This document shows, in pieces, positions 9,568-17,779 of a stretch of 64,000 nucleotides of DNA. The notes under the pieces are model-generated. The model worked only from the letters and a program-made list of their open reading frames with translations. It was not told where the DNA came from and did not search any database. The position numbers were made by a program, and so were the translations under genes. Numbering within the stretch: position 1 is the first letter of the stretch; each line of letters starts with the position of its first letter. Origin of the DNA: Aquihabitans sp. G128 (GTDB lineage: Bacteria; Actinomycetota; Acidimicrobiia; Acidimicrobiales; Iamiaceae); NCBI RefSeq assembly GCF_019048865.1, contig NZ_CP077604.1, positions 930,001 to 994,000 of the forward strand. Reading direction: 5' to 3'.

Positions 9568-9704
9568 CTCGGGCGAACAAGGCGGAGATCTCGGGCCCCC
9601 GCCCCCGAGGAACCCACCCGGTTCGAAGCCTCGGGCGAACCGGGCGGAGATCTCGGGGCCCCGCCCCGGAAGAACCCACCCGGTTCGAAGCCTCGGGCGA
9701 ACCG
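9568..9704. repeat. 62-bp tandem repeat, two copies plus a partial third
   Basis: Copies at 9568-9629 and 9630-9691, with 13 bp of a third to 9704. The junctions create CGGTTCG...CGAACCG hairpins with a 10-nt loop (9619-9642 and 9681-9704). The repeat lies just after the LOG gene and before a small ORF, so it may act as a terminator. The GGTTCGAAGCC core resembles a tRNA T-loop but no tRNA fold is present. Confidence 0.75.
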
Positions 9705-9736
9705 GAACGTCACCGGGGGGCGCGAGACTGGAGCCC

Positions 9737-9949
9737 ATGGCTGGCGAGTTCGAGGACATCAAGGCGCGGTTGGAAGCGATCGAGGAGGAGATGGCCGACC
9801 TGGCCATCACCCGGCTGCGCGAGTCGATCGATGCCGGCGGCACCGAGATCCCGGTCGACGAGAAGCGCCTCACGCGGGCCCGCCGGTCGATCGTCAAGGC
9901 CATCCAGCTCCTCGAGGAGCCGAACTCCCGCGAGGCCTACGACGACTGA
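9737..9949 (+). CDS. small conserved-looking protein of unknown function (70 aa)
   Basis: MAGEFEDIKARLEAIEEEMA begins an acidic, probably helical protein with heptad-like Leu/Ile spacing; a basic middle (KRLTRARRSIVKA) and acidic end (EAYDD) follow. No family is recognised. Codon use matches neighbouring genes and the opposite strand offers no better reading. It is convergent with the Eis-like gene. Function unknown. Confidence 0.65.
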   Translation: MAGEFEDIKARLEAIEEEMADLAITRLRESIDAGGTEIPVDEKRLTRARRSIVKAIQLLEEPNSREAYDD

Positions 9950-9991
9950 GCGCCGCCCGCCTGCCCTCCCGGCGCTGGTCGGCGGTCCGCG

Positions 9992-11188
9992 TCAGTAGAA
10001 GTCGACGAGGGTGGGGGCGCTGCTCGCCCCGAGGCCGTCGAGCGTGGCCAGCGCCTGCTCGTCGGCCGTGCGGAGGTGGCCGGTGGTGGACAGCGTGCGC
10101 GCCGAGGCGTAGCCCGCCCACCAGCTCGACAGGCCCTGGATGCTGATCTCCACGGTGCCGGCGCCGCCCGGGGTGAGGCGAGCCTCGCCACCCTCGACCT
10201 CCAGCTGCCAGGGCCCGGCGTTCCAGGGCGCGTGGTCATCGGCGATGGCCAGGTCGACCCGGCCCCGGAGCACGGGGCTCCAGCCCCGTGCCGCCACCGC
10301 GCCGGCCGCGTCGACGAGGCGGAGCATCCAGCGGATCTCGCTGCGCACCGACGTGGGGTCGGCGCCGCCCAGGAGCAGGAAGAGCGGGTCCTCGCCGGCG
10401 CCGATGACGTCGACGTCGGGCGCCTGCGAGCCGGAGCTGCCCACGGTGCGCCACAGCGCCCGCAGCCCATCGGCGGTGGCCGCCTGCACCTCGGACACCA
10501 CGACCGAGTAGTCGTACGGCGGGCGGGCCGAGGCCATGCGGTAGCTGGCGTAGCCGTCGAGCTCGCCGGCCTCGGTCGGGTGGTCGATGACGTAGAGCAC
10601 GGTGTCGGCCAGGTCGGGCGGGAGCCGCCGGGACCACCACGGCCCGTCGCGCGTGACGGCGCCGTCGATGCGTCGGCTGAGGCGGTCGTAGCAGCGGTGG
10701 ACCGCGGCGACGTCGGCGATGCGGCCCCGGCGCACCGCCGCCGGCTCGGCGGGGCGGAGGGCGCCGAGCAGCGCAGCGGGCAGGCGGCGGTGGACGTAGG
10801 AGCCGGCCAGCTCGAAGCCCACGGACCGGTAGAGCTGCACCGAGGCCGGGAAGAGCCCGGCGATCACCTCGCCTCGATCACGGAGGTCGGCGAAGTGGCC
10901 GGCGGTGACGGCTCGCCCGAGCCCTTGGCCCCGGTGCTCGGGCAGGACCGCCACCGGCGAGTACCCGGCGAGGGGCACCGCTCGCCCGCCGAACCACTGG
11001 CGGAACGGGCGGATGTGCGAGGCGGCGGTGATCGCGCCATGCGCATCGGTGGCCACCAGGGCCCGGCGCGTGTCGAGCCCCGCGGTCCAGAGCTCGCGAT
11101 CGGCGTCCTTGGCCCCGAAGCCGAGGTGGAACACGTCCCAGATCCCGTCGAGGTCCTCGGGGGTCCCGAACCGCAGCCGCTCGTCCAT
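9992..11188 (-). CDS. Eis-like GNAT N-acetyltransferase
   Basis: 398 aa from ATG 11188. Three parts are visible: an N-terminal GNAT domain with the acetyl-CoA loop VLPEHRGQGLGRAV (R86-G91), a second degenerate GNAT region, and a C-terminal SCP2-like domain. Y120 (in VQLYRSVGFE) and the C-terminal carboxylate of Y398 (LVDFY end) match the catalytic pair known in mycobacterial Eis. Eis enzymes acetylate amines on aminoglycosides or lysines; the substrate here is unknown. A TACCCT box 6 nt before ATG 11188 supports this start over GTG 11209. Confidence 0.85.
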   Translation of the reverse strand: MDERLRFGTPEDLDGIWDVFHLGFGAKDADRELWTAGLDTRRALVATDAHGAITAASHIRPFRQWFGGRAVPLAGYSPVAVLPEHRGQGLGRAVTAGHFADLRDRGEVIAGLFPASVQLYRSVGFELAGSYVHRRLPAALLGALRPAEPAAVRRGRIADVAAVHRCYDRLSRRIDGAVTRDGPWWSRRLPPDLADTVLYVIDHPTEAGELDGYASYRMASARPPYDYSVVVSEVQAATADGLRALWRTVGSSGSQAPDVDVIGAGEDPLFLLLGGADPTSVRSEIRWMLRLVDAAGAVAARGWSPVLRGRVDLAIADDHAPWNAGPWQLEVEGGEARLTPGGAGTVEISIQGLSSWWAGYASARTLSTTGHLRTADEQALATLDGLGASSAPTLVDFY

Positions 11189-11194
11189 CGCCGG

Positions 11195-11200
11195 AGGGTA
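11195..11200 (-). promoter_or_regulatory. -10 box, leaderless Eis-like gene
   Basis: TACCCT on the minus strand, 6 nt before ATG 11188. Confidence 0.55.
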
Positions 11201-11249
11201 GTGCCGCACTTCACCCGCCCGGGGTGGTCGGCCCGGCGGTGGCGACCGC

Positions 11250-11255
11250 TAGCGT
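11250..11255 (+). promoter_or_regulatory. -10 box, leaderless Cys-rich protein gene
   Basis: TAGCGT, 6 nt before GTG 11262. It forms a divergent promoter pair with the Eis-like gene. Confidence 0.55.
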
Positions 11256-11261
11256 CTCGCC

Positions 11262-12009
11262 GTGCCCGAGCCCGAAGACCTCCATGAATGGGTCTCGTTC
11301 GAGGATCCCGACGAGCAGCGCACGTGGGTCTTCGACGTCACCTTCCTCACCAGCAACTGGAGCTGCATCTTCGGCAACGGCTGCAAGGGCGTGCTCACCG
11401 AGGACTACTCCGAAGCCGTCCAGGGCTGCTGCTCCTACGGCGCCCACTTCACCGGCCCGGAGGACATCGCCCACACCGAGCAGATGGCCGAGCGCCTCAC
11501 CGCCAGCCAGTGGCAGTTCCGCGACATCGGGCGGGCCGAGGGCGTGATCGGCACCAACGACGACGGCGACACCACCACCCGCCTCGTCGAGGACGCCTGC
11601 ATCTTCCTCAACCGGCCCGGCTTCGACGGCGACGGCCTCGGCTGCGCCTTCCACCACGCCGCGGCGGCGGCCGGCCAGCGCCACCTGGACCTCATGCCCG
11701 AGGTCTGCTGGCAGCTGCCCCTTCGCCGCAGCGACGAGACCGACGGCAACGGCTGGGTCACCTCGACGATCAGCGAGTGGAAGCGGCGCGACTGGGGCGA
11801 GGGCGGCCTGGACTTCCACTGGTGGTGCACCGAGAGCGACGACGCGTTCGGGGGGCACCCAGCCCGTCTACCGCGAGCTGGCCGACGAGCTGCGCACCAT
11901 CACCAACGAGGCCGCCTTCGAGCTGCTCGCCGCCCACCTCGACCGCCGCACGGCGTCGGCCGGCACGCCGGTCTTCCTCCCCCACCCGGCGGTGCGCAGC
12001 CGGTCCTGA
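11262..12009 (+). CDS. Cys-rich conserved protein of unknown function, frameshifted
   Basis: Starts at GTG 11262 (MPEPEDLHEWVSFEDPDEQR). The coding frame breaks at the G6 run 11850-11855, where one G is in excess. It resumes one frame over as TQPVYRELADELRTITNEAA and stops at 12009; the corrected length is 248 aa. The motif WSCIFGNGCKGV...GCCSYGAHF near residues 33-63 groups several cysteines, and further Cys/His pairs follow (GLGCAFHHA, FHWWCTE). This spacing suggests a metal-binding site, perhaps related to YkgJ-type Zn/Fe-chelating proteins, but I cannot confirm a family. It lies alone between Eis-like and typA genes. Confidence 0.75.
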
Positions 12010-12012
12010 GCG

Positions 12013-12044
12013 GGACGACCCGGGGCCGGGGCCCCGGGTCGTCC
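12013..12044. terminator. strong bidirectional hairpin
   Basis: 15-bp arms (12013-12027 and 12030-12044) separated by 2 nt, between the convergent Cys-rich gene and typA. It probably ends both transcripts. Confidence 0.8.
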
Positions 12045-12079
12045 GGACAGGTGCTGCCGCGCCGACGGCGCCGGGGCCG

Positions 12080-13912
12080 CTACCGCTTGGTGCGGCGGCG
12101 ATCCGATTCCTTGAGGATCCGCTTGCGGATGCGGATGTTCGAGGGGGTGACCTCGACCAGCTCGTCCTCGGCGATGAACTCGATGGCCGACTCGAGCGTG
12201 GGGACCTTCGGCGGGACCAGCTTGATGGCCTCGTCGGCCGAGTGGGTCCGGATGTTGGTCTTCTGCTTCTCGCGGACGACGTTGATCATCATGTCGTCCG
12301 GGCGGGAGTTCTCGCCCACGACCATGCCCTCGTAGACCGTCTCGCCCGGGCCCACGAACAGGGTGCCGCGCGACTGCAGGTTGTCGAGGGCGTAGGCCGT
12401 GGTGGTGCCGGTGCGGTCCGCCATCATGGCGCCGCCCTGGCGGTGCGGCAGGTCCCCCACCCACGGCATCCAGCCGGCGTGGTGGGTGTGCAGCAGGGCG
12501 GTGCCGCGGCTGGCGGTGAGCAGGAGGCCACGGAAGCCGATGAGGCCACGGGCCGGCGCCTCGAAGGTGATGACCGTGCGGCCGGCGTCGCCGGGGCGGA
12601 GGTCGGTGACCCGGCCCTTCCGCGGCGCCAGGGCCTGGGTGACGGTGCCGACGTGCTCCTCGGGGACGTCGCAGACGCCCCGCTCGAGCGGCTCGTGGCG
12701 CTTGCCGTCGATGTCCTTGACGATGACCTCGGGCCGGCTGGTCTGCAGCTCGTAGCCCTCCCGGCGCATCGTCTCGATGAGCACGGCGAGCTGGAGCTCG
12801 CCCCGGCCGGCGACCTCGATCACGTCGGGCGAGTCGGTGTCCTCCAGGCGGATGGACACGTTGCCGAGGATCTCGCGGTTGAGGCGGTCGCGCAGGTGGC
12901 GCGAGGTGAGGTACTTGCCGTCCTTGCCGGCCTCGGGCGAGGTGTTCACGCCGAAGGTCATGCGCAGCACGGGCTCGTCGACGCTCAGGCGGGGCAGCGG
13001 CTCGGGGTTCGACGGATCCGCGATGGTGTCGCCGATCTCGACCTCGGGGAAGCCGGCGACCACGAACAGGTCGCCGGCGACGCGCTCGTCGACGTCGTCG
13101 CGGCTGATGCCGGTGAAGCCCATGAGGCTGCCGAGCTTGCGCTCGACGGGCTTGCCGCCCTCGAGCACCTCCTCGTCGAGCAGGGCCACCCGCTCGCCCT
13201 TGCGCATGGTGCCGCGCATGACGCGGCCGATGGCGAGGCGGCCGAGGTAGTCCGAGGCGTCCAGGTTGGTGACGATGGCCTGGAGGGGACCGTCCTTGTC
13301 GACCTGGGGCTCGGGGACGTTGTCGACGATGCACTGCAGCAGCGGGGTGAGGTCGTCGCCCTCGCCCGGCATGCCGATGCCGACGACGGCCTTGGAGTCC
13401 CGGGCGATGGCCGAGATGATCGGGAACTCGATGTCGTCGTCGGAGGCGCCGAGGTCCATGAACAGCTCGTAGACCTCGTCGAGCACCTCTTCGGGGCGGG
13501 CGTCCTGCCGGTCGACCTTGTTCAGGACGAGGATGGCGGGGAGGCCGGCGGCCAGGGCCTTCGACAGCACGTATCGGGTCTGGGGCAGCGGCCCCTCGGC
13601 GGCGTCGACCAGCAGCACGACGCCGTCGACGAGCTCGAGCGAGCGCTCGACCTCACCGCCGAAGTCGGCGTGGCCCGGGGTGTCGACCAGGTTGATCTTG
13701 ATGTCGCCCCACTGGACCGAGGCCGCCTTGGCGAGGATGGTGATCCCCCGCTCCCGCTCCTGGTCGTTGGAGTCCATGACCCGATCCACGAGGTGGTCGG
13801 ACTGGTGGGCGTTGAACACGCCGGTGGAGCGCAGCAGGGCGTCGACCAGGGTGGTTTTGCCATGGTCGACGTGCGCCACGAGGGCGACGTTGCGAAGCGC
13901 GGCGAATGACAC
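12080..13912 (-). CDS. typA: ribosome-associated translational GTPase TypA/BipA
   Basis: 610 aa, full length. G1 AHVDHGKTT (13-21), G3 DTPGHAD and G4 NKVD mark a translation-factor GTPase domain. EF-G-like domains follow, and the C-terminal BipA domain (about 400-600) ends in a basic tail (RRRTKR). BipA binds the 70S ribosome and helps 50S assembly, especially under stress or cold. GGAAGG lies 13 nt before ATG 13912. A 65-aa Cys protein is encoded upstream on the same strand 83 bp away and may share the transcript. Confidence 0.96.
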   Translation of the reverse strand: MSFAALRNVALVAHVDHGKTTLVDALLRSTGVFNAHQSDHLVDRVMDSNDQERERGITILAKAASVQWGDIKINLVDTPGHADFGGEVERSLELVDGVVLLVDAAEGPLPQTRYVLSKALAAGLPAILVLNKVDRQDARPEEVLDEVYELFMDLGASDDDIEFPIISAIARDSKAVVGIGMPGEGDDLTPLLQCIVDNVPEPQVDKDGPLQAIVTNLDASDYLGRLAIGRVMRGTMRKGERVALLDEEVLEGGKPVERKLGSLMGFTGISRDDVDERVAGDLFVVAGFPEVEIGDTIADPSNPEPLPRLSVDEPVLRMTFGVNTSPEAGKDGKYLTSRHLRDRLNREILGNVSIRLEDTDSPDVIEVAGRGELQLAVLIETMRREGYELQTSRPEVIVKDIDGKRHEPLERGVCDVPEEHVGTVTQALAPRKGRVTDLRPGDAGRTVITFEAPARGLIGFRGLLLTASRGTALLHTHHAGWMPWVGDLPHRQGGAMMADRTGTTTAYALDNLQSRGTLFVGPGETVYEGMVVGENSRPDDMMINVVREKQKTNIRTHSADEAIKLVPPKVPTLESAIEFIAEDELVEVTPSNIRIRKRILKESDRRRTKR

Positions 13913-13995
13913 GGGAAGTACCTTCCAAAACTGACGTTGAAGCGTGCCGCTCGCAGGTGTGCAAGCGGCGGGGGATCAGGGCACGGAGGCGGGGG

Positions 13996-14193
13996 TCAGC
14001 CCCAGCCGTCCGACTCCTTCTCCTTCTGTGCCGATTCGGCCAAGCACCACGACGCATGGTCGTGGCCGGGCGCTGCATCGCACTCGGGGCACGATTGCTC
14101 ATCGGCCCGATCGATCAGGTCGTTGAACGTTGGCTCCGATGAACGCTTCAGCGACCGAGCTTCTTCGTATCGGCGATGACGACCCTTTTTCAC
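13996..14193 (-). CDS. small basic protein with CPxC...C motif (65 aa)
   Basis: Starts at GTG 14193, with GGGAG 8 nt upstream; a GTG three codons further up (VWP) is less well placed. The N-terminus MKKGRHRRYEEARSLKRS is strongly basic. C35-x2-C38 and C50, with H44 and H46 between them (SCPECDAAPGHDHASWC), could hold zinc. The tail is acidic. I recall similar short proteins in actinobacterial genomes, but no function is assigned. It may be cotranscribed with typA downstream. Confidence 0.7.
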   Translation of the reverse strand: MKKGRHRRYEEARSLKRSSEPTFNDLIDRADEQSCPECDAAPGHDHASWCLAESAQKEKESDGWG

Positions 14194-14231
14194 GGGCCAC
14201 ACTCCCGAGAGATGACGTAATCCGAAGGGCA

Positions 14232-14237
14232 AGTGTA
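14232..14237 (-). promoter_or_regulatory. -10 box candidate for the 65-aa gene
   Basis: TACACT on the minus strand, 38 nt before GTG 14193. The window's TANNNT pattern fits; no convincing -35 is visible. Confidence 0.35.
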
Positions 14238-14348
14238 GCGAGAGGAGGTCCCCAACCCACAGTTGGGCCCCGTGACCTCGGAGAACCGTTGTGTGGCCAT
14301 GAGGTGACACGGCCGCCCATGCCACCCGACGGCGAGGTGGCCCGTCGG

Positions 14349-14354
14349 TAGGGT
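14349..14354 (+). promoter_or_regulatory. -10 box, leaderless glucosidase gene
   Basis: TAGGGT, 8 nt before ATG 14363. Confidence 0.6.
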
Positions 14355-14362
14355 GGCCGGCC

Positions 14363-15898
14363 ATGAGCGCTCCGTGGTGGCAGTCCGCCGTCGTCTACCA
14401 GATCTACCCCCGGTCCTTCGCCGACGCGACCGGCGACGGGGTGGGCGACCTCCAGGGCATCCGGGCCAAGCTCGACAACCTCGCCTGGCTCGGCGTCGAC
14501 GCCATCTGGCTGTCGCCCTTCTACCGCTCCCCCATGGCCGACTTCGGCTACGACGTCAGCGACTACTGCGACGTCGACCCGCTCTTCGGCACCCTCGCCG
14601 ACTTCGACGCCCTGGTGGCCGATGCCCACGAGCGAGGCATCAAGGTCATCGTCGACTGGGTGCCCAACCACACCTCCGACCAGCACCCCTGGTTCCAGGA
14701 GGCCCGGGCGTCTCGCGACGCCGAGAAGCGCGACTGGTACGTCTGGCGCGAGCCCACCGCCGACGGCGCACCGCCGAACAACTGGATCCAGACGTGGACC
14801 GAGGACGGCCCCACCTGGACCCTCGACCCCGCCACCGACCAGTGGTACCTCCACCTCTTCCTCCCCGAGCAGCCCGACCTGAACTGGCGCAACCCGGAGG
14901 TGGTGGCCGCCATGCACGGCGTGCTGCGCTTCTGGCTCGACCGCGGCGTCGACGGGTTCCGGATGGACGTGCTCCACGCGCTGGGCAAGGACCCCGACCT
15001 GGTCGACGACGCCCCCGAGCTGCTGCCCATCCCCCACTCGGCGCTCAACCACCACGAGAGCACCTACGAGATCGTGCGCGGCCTGCGCTCGGTGCTCGAG
15101 GAGTACGACGGCGACCGCATGATGGTGGGCGAGGTCTTCCTGCTCGACACCGCCCTGGTGGCGTCTTACTACGACGGCGGCCAGGGCCTGCACCTGGCCT
15201 TCAACTTCCCCCCGCTGTTCACGCCGTGGGACGCCGGGCTGTGGCGCTACCGCATCGACGAGGTGGTCCGCGAGATCGAGCCCCAGGGCTGGCCGTCGTG
15301 GGTGCTCTCGAACCACGACCAGGTCCGGCACCGCACGCGCTACGGCAGCGAGGCGCGGGCCCGGGCCGCCGCCGTGCTCCTGCTCGGCCTGCGCGGCACG
15401 CCGTTCCTCTACGCCGGCGAGGAGCTGGGCCTGGAAGACGCCGTGGTGCCGGAGGACCGCGTGGTCGACCCCGGCGGCCGCGACGGCTGCCGGGCGCCGG
15501 TGCCGTGGACCGGCGCCGCCGACCACGGGTGGGGCACCCCCGACGCCTGGCTCCCCTGGCCGCCCGACGCCGAGCACCGCAACGCCGAGGCCCTCCGCGC
15601 CGACGAGGGCTCGATCCTCCACCTCTACCGGCGCCTCCTCGCCGAGCGCCACGGGTCGACCGCCCTCCAGGTGGGCGACCAGGTCCTGCTCGACGCGCCC
15701 GACGGCGTGGTGGCGTGGGACCGCGTCGACGGCGGCGACGCCCGACGCCTCCTGGTGAACTTCACCGACCAGCCCGTCGACGTGGCGGCCCTCGCCGACG
15801 GCTGGACCGTCGCCGTGGCCAGCGACGGCACCGGCGAAGGCGCACCCGCTCCGGCCGAGCTCGCCCCCGACCAGGCGCTCGTCCTCCGCCGCCCCTGA
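14363..15898 (+). CDS. GH13 alpha-glucosidase / oligo-1,6-glucosidase type
   Basis: 511 aa. A (beta/alpha)8 alpha-amylase-family enzyme that hydrolyses or transfers alpha-glucosyl residues. Nucleophile D202 in GFRMDV, acid/base E257 in GEVF and transition-state D319 in SNHDQ are present. VVYQIYPRSFADATGDGVGD at the N-terminus is typical of the oligo-1,6-glucosidase/trehalulose-type subfamily. The C-terminal beta domain runs from about 430. There is no signal peptide, so it acts in the cytoplasm on short oligosaccharides. No transporter or regulator for the sugar is adjacent; exact specificity is uncertain. Confidence 0.92.
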   Translation: MSAPWWQSAVVYQIYPRSFADATGDGVGDLQGIRAKLDNLAWLGVDAIWLSPFYRSPMADFGYDVSDYCDVDPLFGTLADFDALVADAHERGIKVIVDWVPNHTSDQHPWFQEARASRDAEKRDWYVWREPTADGAPPNNWIQTWTEDGPTWTLDPATDQWYLHLFLPEQPDLNWRNPEVVAAMHGVLRFWLDRGVDGFRMDVLHALGKDPDLVDDAPELLPIPHSALNHHESTYEIVRGLRSVLEEYDGDRMMVGEVFLLDTALVASYYDGGQGLHLAFNFPPLFTPWDAGLWRYRIDEVVREIEPQGWPSWVLSNHDQVRHRTRYGSEARARAAAVLLLGLRGTPFLYAGEELGLEDAVVPEDRVVDPGGRDGCRAPVPWTGAADHGWGTPDAWLPWPPDAEHRNAEALRADEGSILHLYRRLLAERHGSTALQVGDQVLLDAPDGVVAWDRVDGGDARRLLVNFTDQPVDVAALADGWTVAVASDGTGEGAPAPAELAPDQALVLRRP

Positions 15899-15917
15899 CC
15901 CACCCGGCACCCCGGGC

Positions 15918-15968
15918 GAAGTGGGTTGGAACGCGGTCGCTGGGACGACCAGGTCCCAACCCGGTTCG
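15918..15968. repeat. imperfect palindromic repeat, copy A
   Basis: Nested inverted repeat in the convergent gap between the glucosidase and rnd: outer arms GGGTTGG (15923-15929) and CCAACCC (15956-15962), inner arms GGTCG and CGACC. It shares layout and its AACCCGGTTCG end with copy B at 32038-32086. It is probably a bidirectional terminator. Confidence 0.6.
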
Positions 15969-15993
15969 ACGAGGTGGGCGGTGGCTCGTCGGG

Positions 15994-17187
15994 TCAGTCG
16001 GAGGGCTTGGCGCGGTCCTCGAGGAGGAGGTTGCCCTTGCCGTCGAAGGCGAGGGCGGCTTCGCCCTCGACGAGGCGGCGGATGCGCTCGCCCACCAGCT
16101 CGGCCCGCCAGCCCTTGGTGAGGCGGGCGCCGGGGGCGCCGGCGAGGAGCGCCTCGATGTCGTTGCGGGTGGCGACCATGGAGGTCTCGATCTCCAGGTC
16201 GCGCGACAGCTGGCTGACCCAGGCCGCCACCAGGGCGACGGCGGGGCGCAGCTTGCGGTCGAGCTCGTGGGACGGGCCGGACGCCTTCGGCGGCTCCTGC
16301 TCGCGGCCCTCGGCCACCGCCGCCAGCACGGCCTCGCCGATCTTGCCCTTGGCGTGGCGCTCGTCGACGCCACGGATGCGACCGAGGTCCGCTGCGGTCT
16401 TCGGGCGACGCTGGGCGATGCCGACGATGGCGAGGTCCGACAGCACGAAGCGCACCGGCTGGTCGAGCTCGGCGGCCCGACGCTCGCGCCAGGCGGCGAG
16501 GGCCTGGGCCACCGCGGCGGTCTCGCCCCGGAGCGATCGGGCTTCCTTGATGCGCAGCCAGGCGTCCTCGGGGTCTCGGATGACCTGGCCCTTCTGCCGG
16601 AGGGCCTCGCACTCGTCGAGCGCCCACTGCAGGCGGCCCCGCTCCTCGAGCTCGGCGGTGAGCTTGGCCTGGAGGCCCAGGAGGAACTCGACGTCTGACG
16701 CCGCGTAGGTGCGCTGGTCCTCGTTCAGGGGGCGCCGCAGCCAGTCGGTGAGGCGGTCGCCCTTGGGGAGGTGCACGCCGTAGAAGCGGTCGACCAGCGC
16801 CGAGAGGGCCGGCAGCGAGTGGCCGACGAAGCTGGCGGCCAGCTGGGTGTCGAACAGGTCCCGGGGCAGCACCCCGCAGGCTCGGTGCAGGACCTCGAGG
16901 TCCTGGCTGGCGGCGTGCATGACGACGGTGGCCGGGCTGGTGAGGGCGGCGGCGAACGGCTCGAGCGAGATGGCGAGCGGGTCGACCAGCGCCCGCTCGT
17001 CGTTCCACGACAGCTGCACCAGGGCGAGCTGCGGGTAGTAGGTCTTCTCCCGGTGGAACTCGGTGTCGACGCCGAACGCCGGTTGCTCCACCAGCTCGGC
17101 GACGATCTCGGCCAGGCCGGCGTCGGTGTCGACCCAGCGGGCCTCGGGCAGCTCGGCCTGCGGGCGGTCGTCGGTGCCCCGGCTCAC
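15994..17187 (-). CDS. rnd: ribonuclease D
   Basis: 397 aa from GTG 17187. A 3'-5' exoribonuclease of the DEDD superfamily that trims tRNA and other stable RNA 3' ends. Exo I FGVDTEF (D41, E43), Exo II ASQDLEVL and Exo III YAASDVEFL are present. An HRDC domain follows at about 210-290 and a second, weaker helical domain at the C-terminus. The start overlaps the rhodanese stop by 4 bp (GTGA), so translation is probably coupled. Longer in-frame starts exist upstream but would overlap the rhodanese gene further. Confidence 0.92.
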   Translation of the reverse strand: MSRGTDDRPQAELPEARWVDTDAGLAEIVAELVEQPAFGVDTEFHREKTYYPQLALVQLSWNDERALVDPLAISLEPFAAALTSPATVVMHAASQDLEVLHRACGVLPRDLFDTQLAASFVGHSLPALSALVDRFYGVHLPKGDRLTDWLRRPLNEDQRTYAASDVEFLLGLQAKLTAELEERGRLQWALDECEALRQKGQVIRDPEDAWLRIKEARSLRGETAAVAQALAAWRERRAAELDQPVRFVLSDLAIVGIAQRRPKTAADLGRIRGVDERHAKGKIGEAVLAAVAEGREQEPPKASGPSHELDRKLRPAVALVAAWVSQLSRDLEIETSMVATRNDIEALLAGAPGARLTKGWRAELVGERIRRLVEGEAALAFDGKGNLLLEDRAKPSD

Positions 17188-17516
17188 GCTCCGGCGCCGG
17201 CTTCCTCGCCCGTGACGACCGGATGGCCTTCGTCGATCCACGCCATGGTCCCGCCGGCGACGTTCACCGCGTCGACGCCCTGGGCCCGGAGGATCTCGGC
17301 CGCCTTCCGGCTCCGGCCGCCGAGCTTGCAGATGATGAGCACCTCTCCGGAGGTCGGGAACTCGCCGACCCGGTCGGCGACGGTGCCCAGCGGGACGAGC
17401 GGCGCACCGGGCACGTGGCCCTCGACGTACTCGTCGGGCTCACGCACGTCGAACACCGGGGTGCCCTCGGCGTGGCGACGGGCGGCTTCGGCGATGTCGA
17501 TCTCGGGGACGTCCAC
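17184..17516 (-). CDS. single-domain rhodanese-like sulfurtransferase
   Basis: 110 aa from GTG 17516, where homology begins (MDVPEIDIAEAA). The active-site loop is C63-K-L-G-G-R-S, with the cysteine that carries persulfide sulfur. VFDVREPDEYVEGHVPGA is the standard N-terminal rhodanese motif. A longer reading back to 17690 adds a low-complexity Arg/Gly stretch with no family likeness and was rejected. It is translationally coupled to rnd by a GTGA overlap. The upstream gap 17517-17779 (263 bp) holds no gene or clear repeat that I can see. Confidence 0.88.
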   Translation of the reverse strand: MDVPEIDIAEAARRHAEGTPVFDVREPDEYVEGHVPGAPLVPLGTVADRVGEFPTSGEVLIICKLGGRSRKAAEILRAQGVDAVNVAGGTMAWIDEGHPVVTGEEAGAGA

Positions 17517-17779
17517 GGTCTGCTCCGGGTGCGGTCGGCTGTCTGCTTGCCGGCCCAGTGTACGGGACCGGTCGTCCCGGAACCGCCCGAACCGGCCGCG
17601 ACCAGGCAGGGCCAGGCGGCATCGGCCCTGGTCAGCGGCATCGTCCGCCCCGTTCAGCGCCTCCGGGGTTTCGGAGCGGCCGTGCGTCACCGGGGCGCGA
17701 CCTGCGCTTCAGGACGCCGACGGTGGGGTCTGCTGGAGCTCCGGAGCGCTGCTGCGCCGTCGACGGGGCGACGTGGGCC

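Noticed and set aside
2414..9679. A 2,421-codon open frame on the minus strand
   Set aside because: It is antisense to tkt, tal, pgl, fbiC and the LOG gene; long antisense frames are normal in very GC-rich coding DNA, and its protein is low-complexity.
9615..9704. tRNA T-loop-like GGTTCGAAGCC
   Set aside because: No acceptor stem, anticodon or D arm; part of the 62-bp tandem repeat.
17517..17690. Longer rhodanese N-terminus
   Set aside because: Arg/Gly-rich sequence without homology; GTG 17516 starts the conserved domain.
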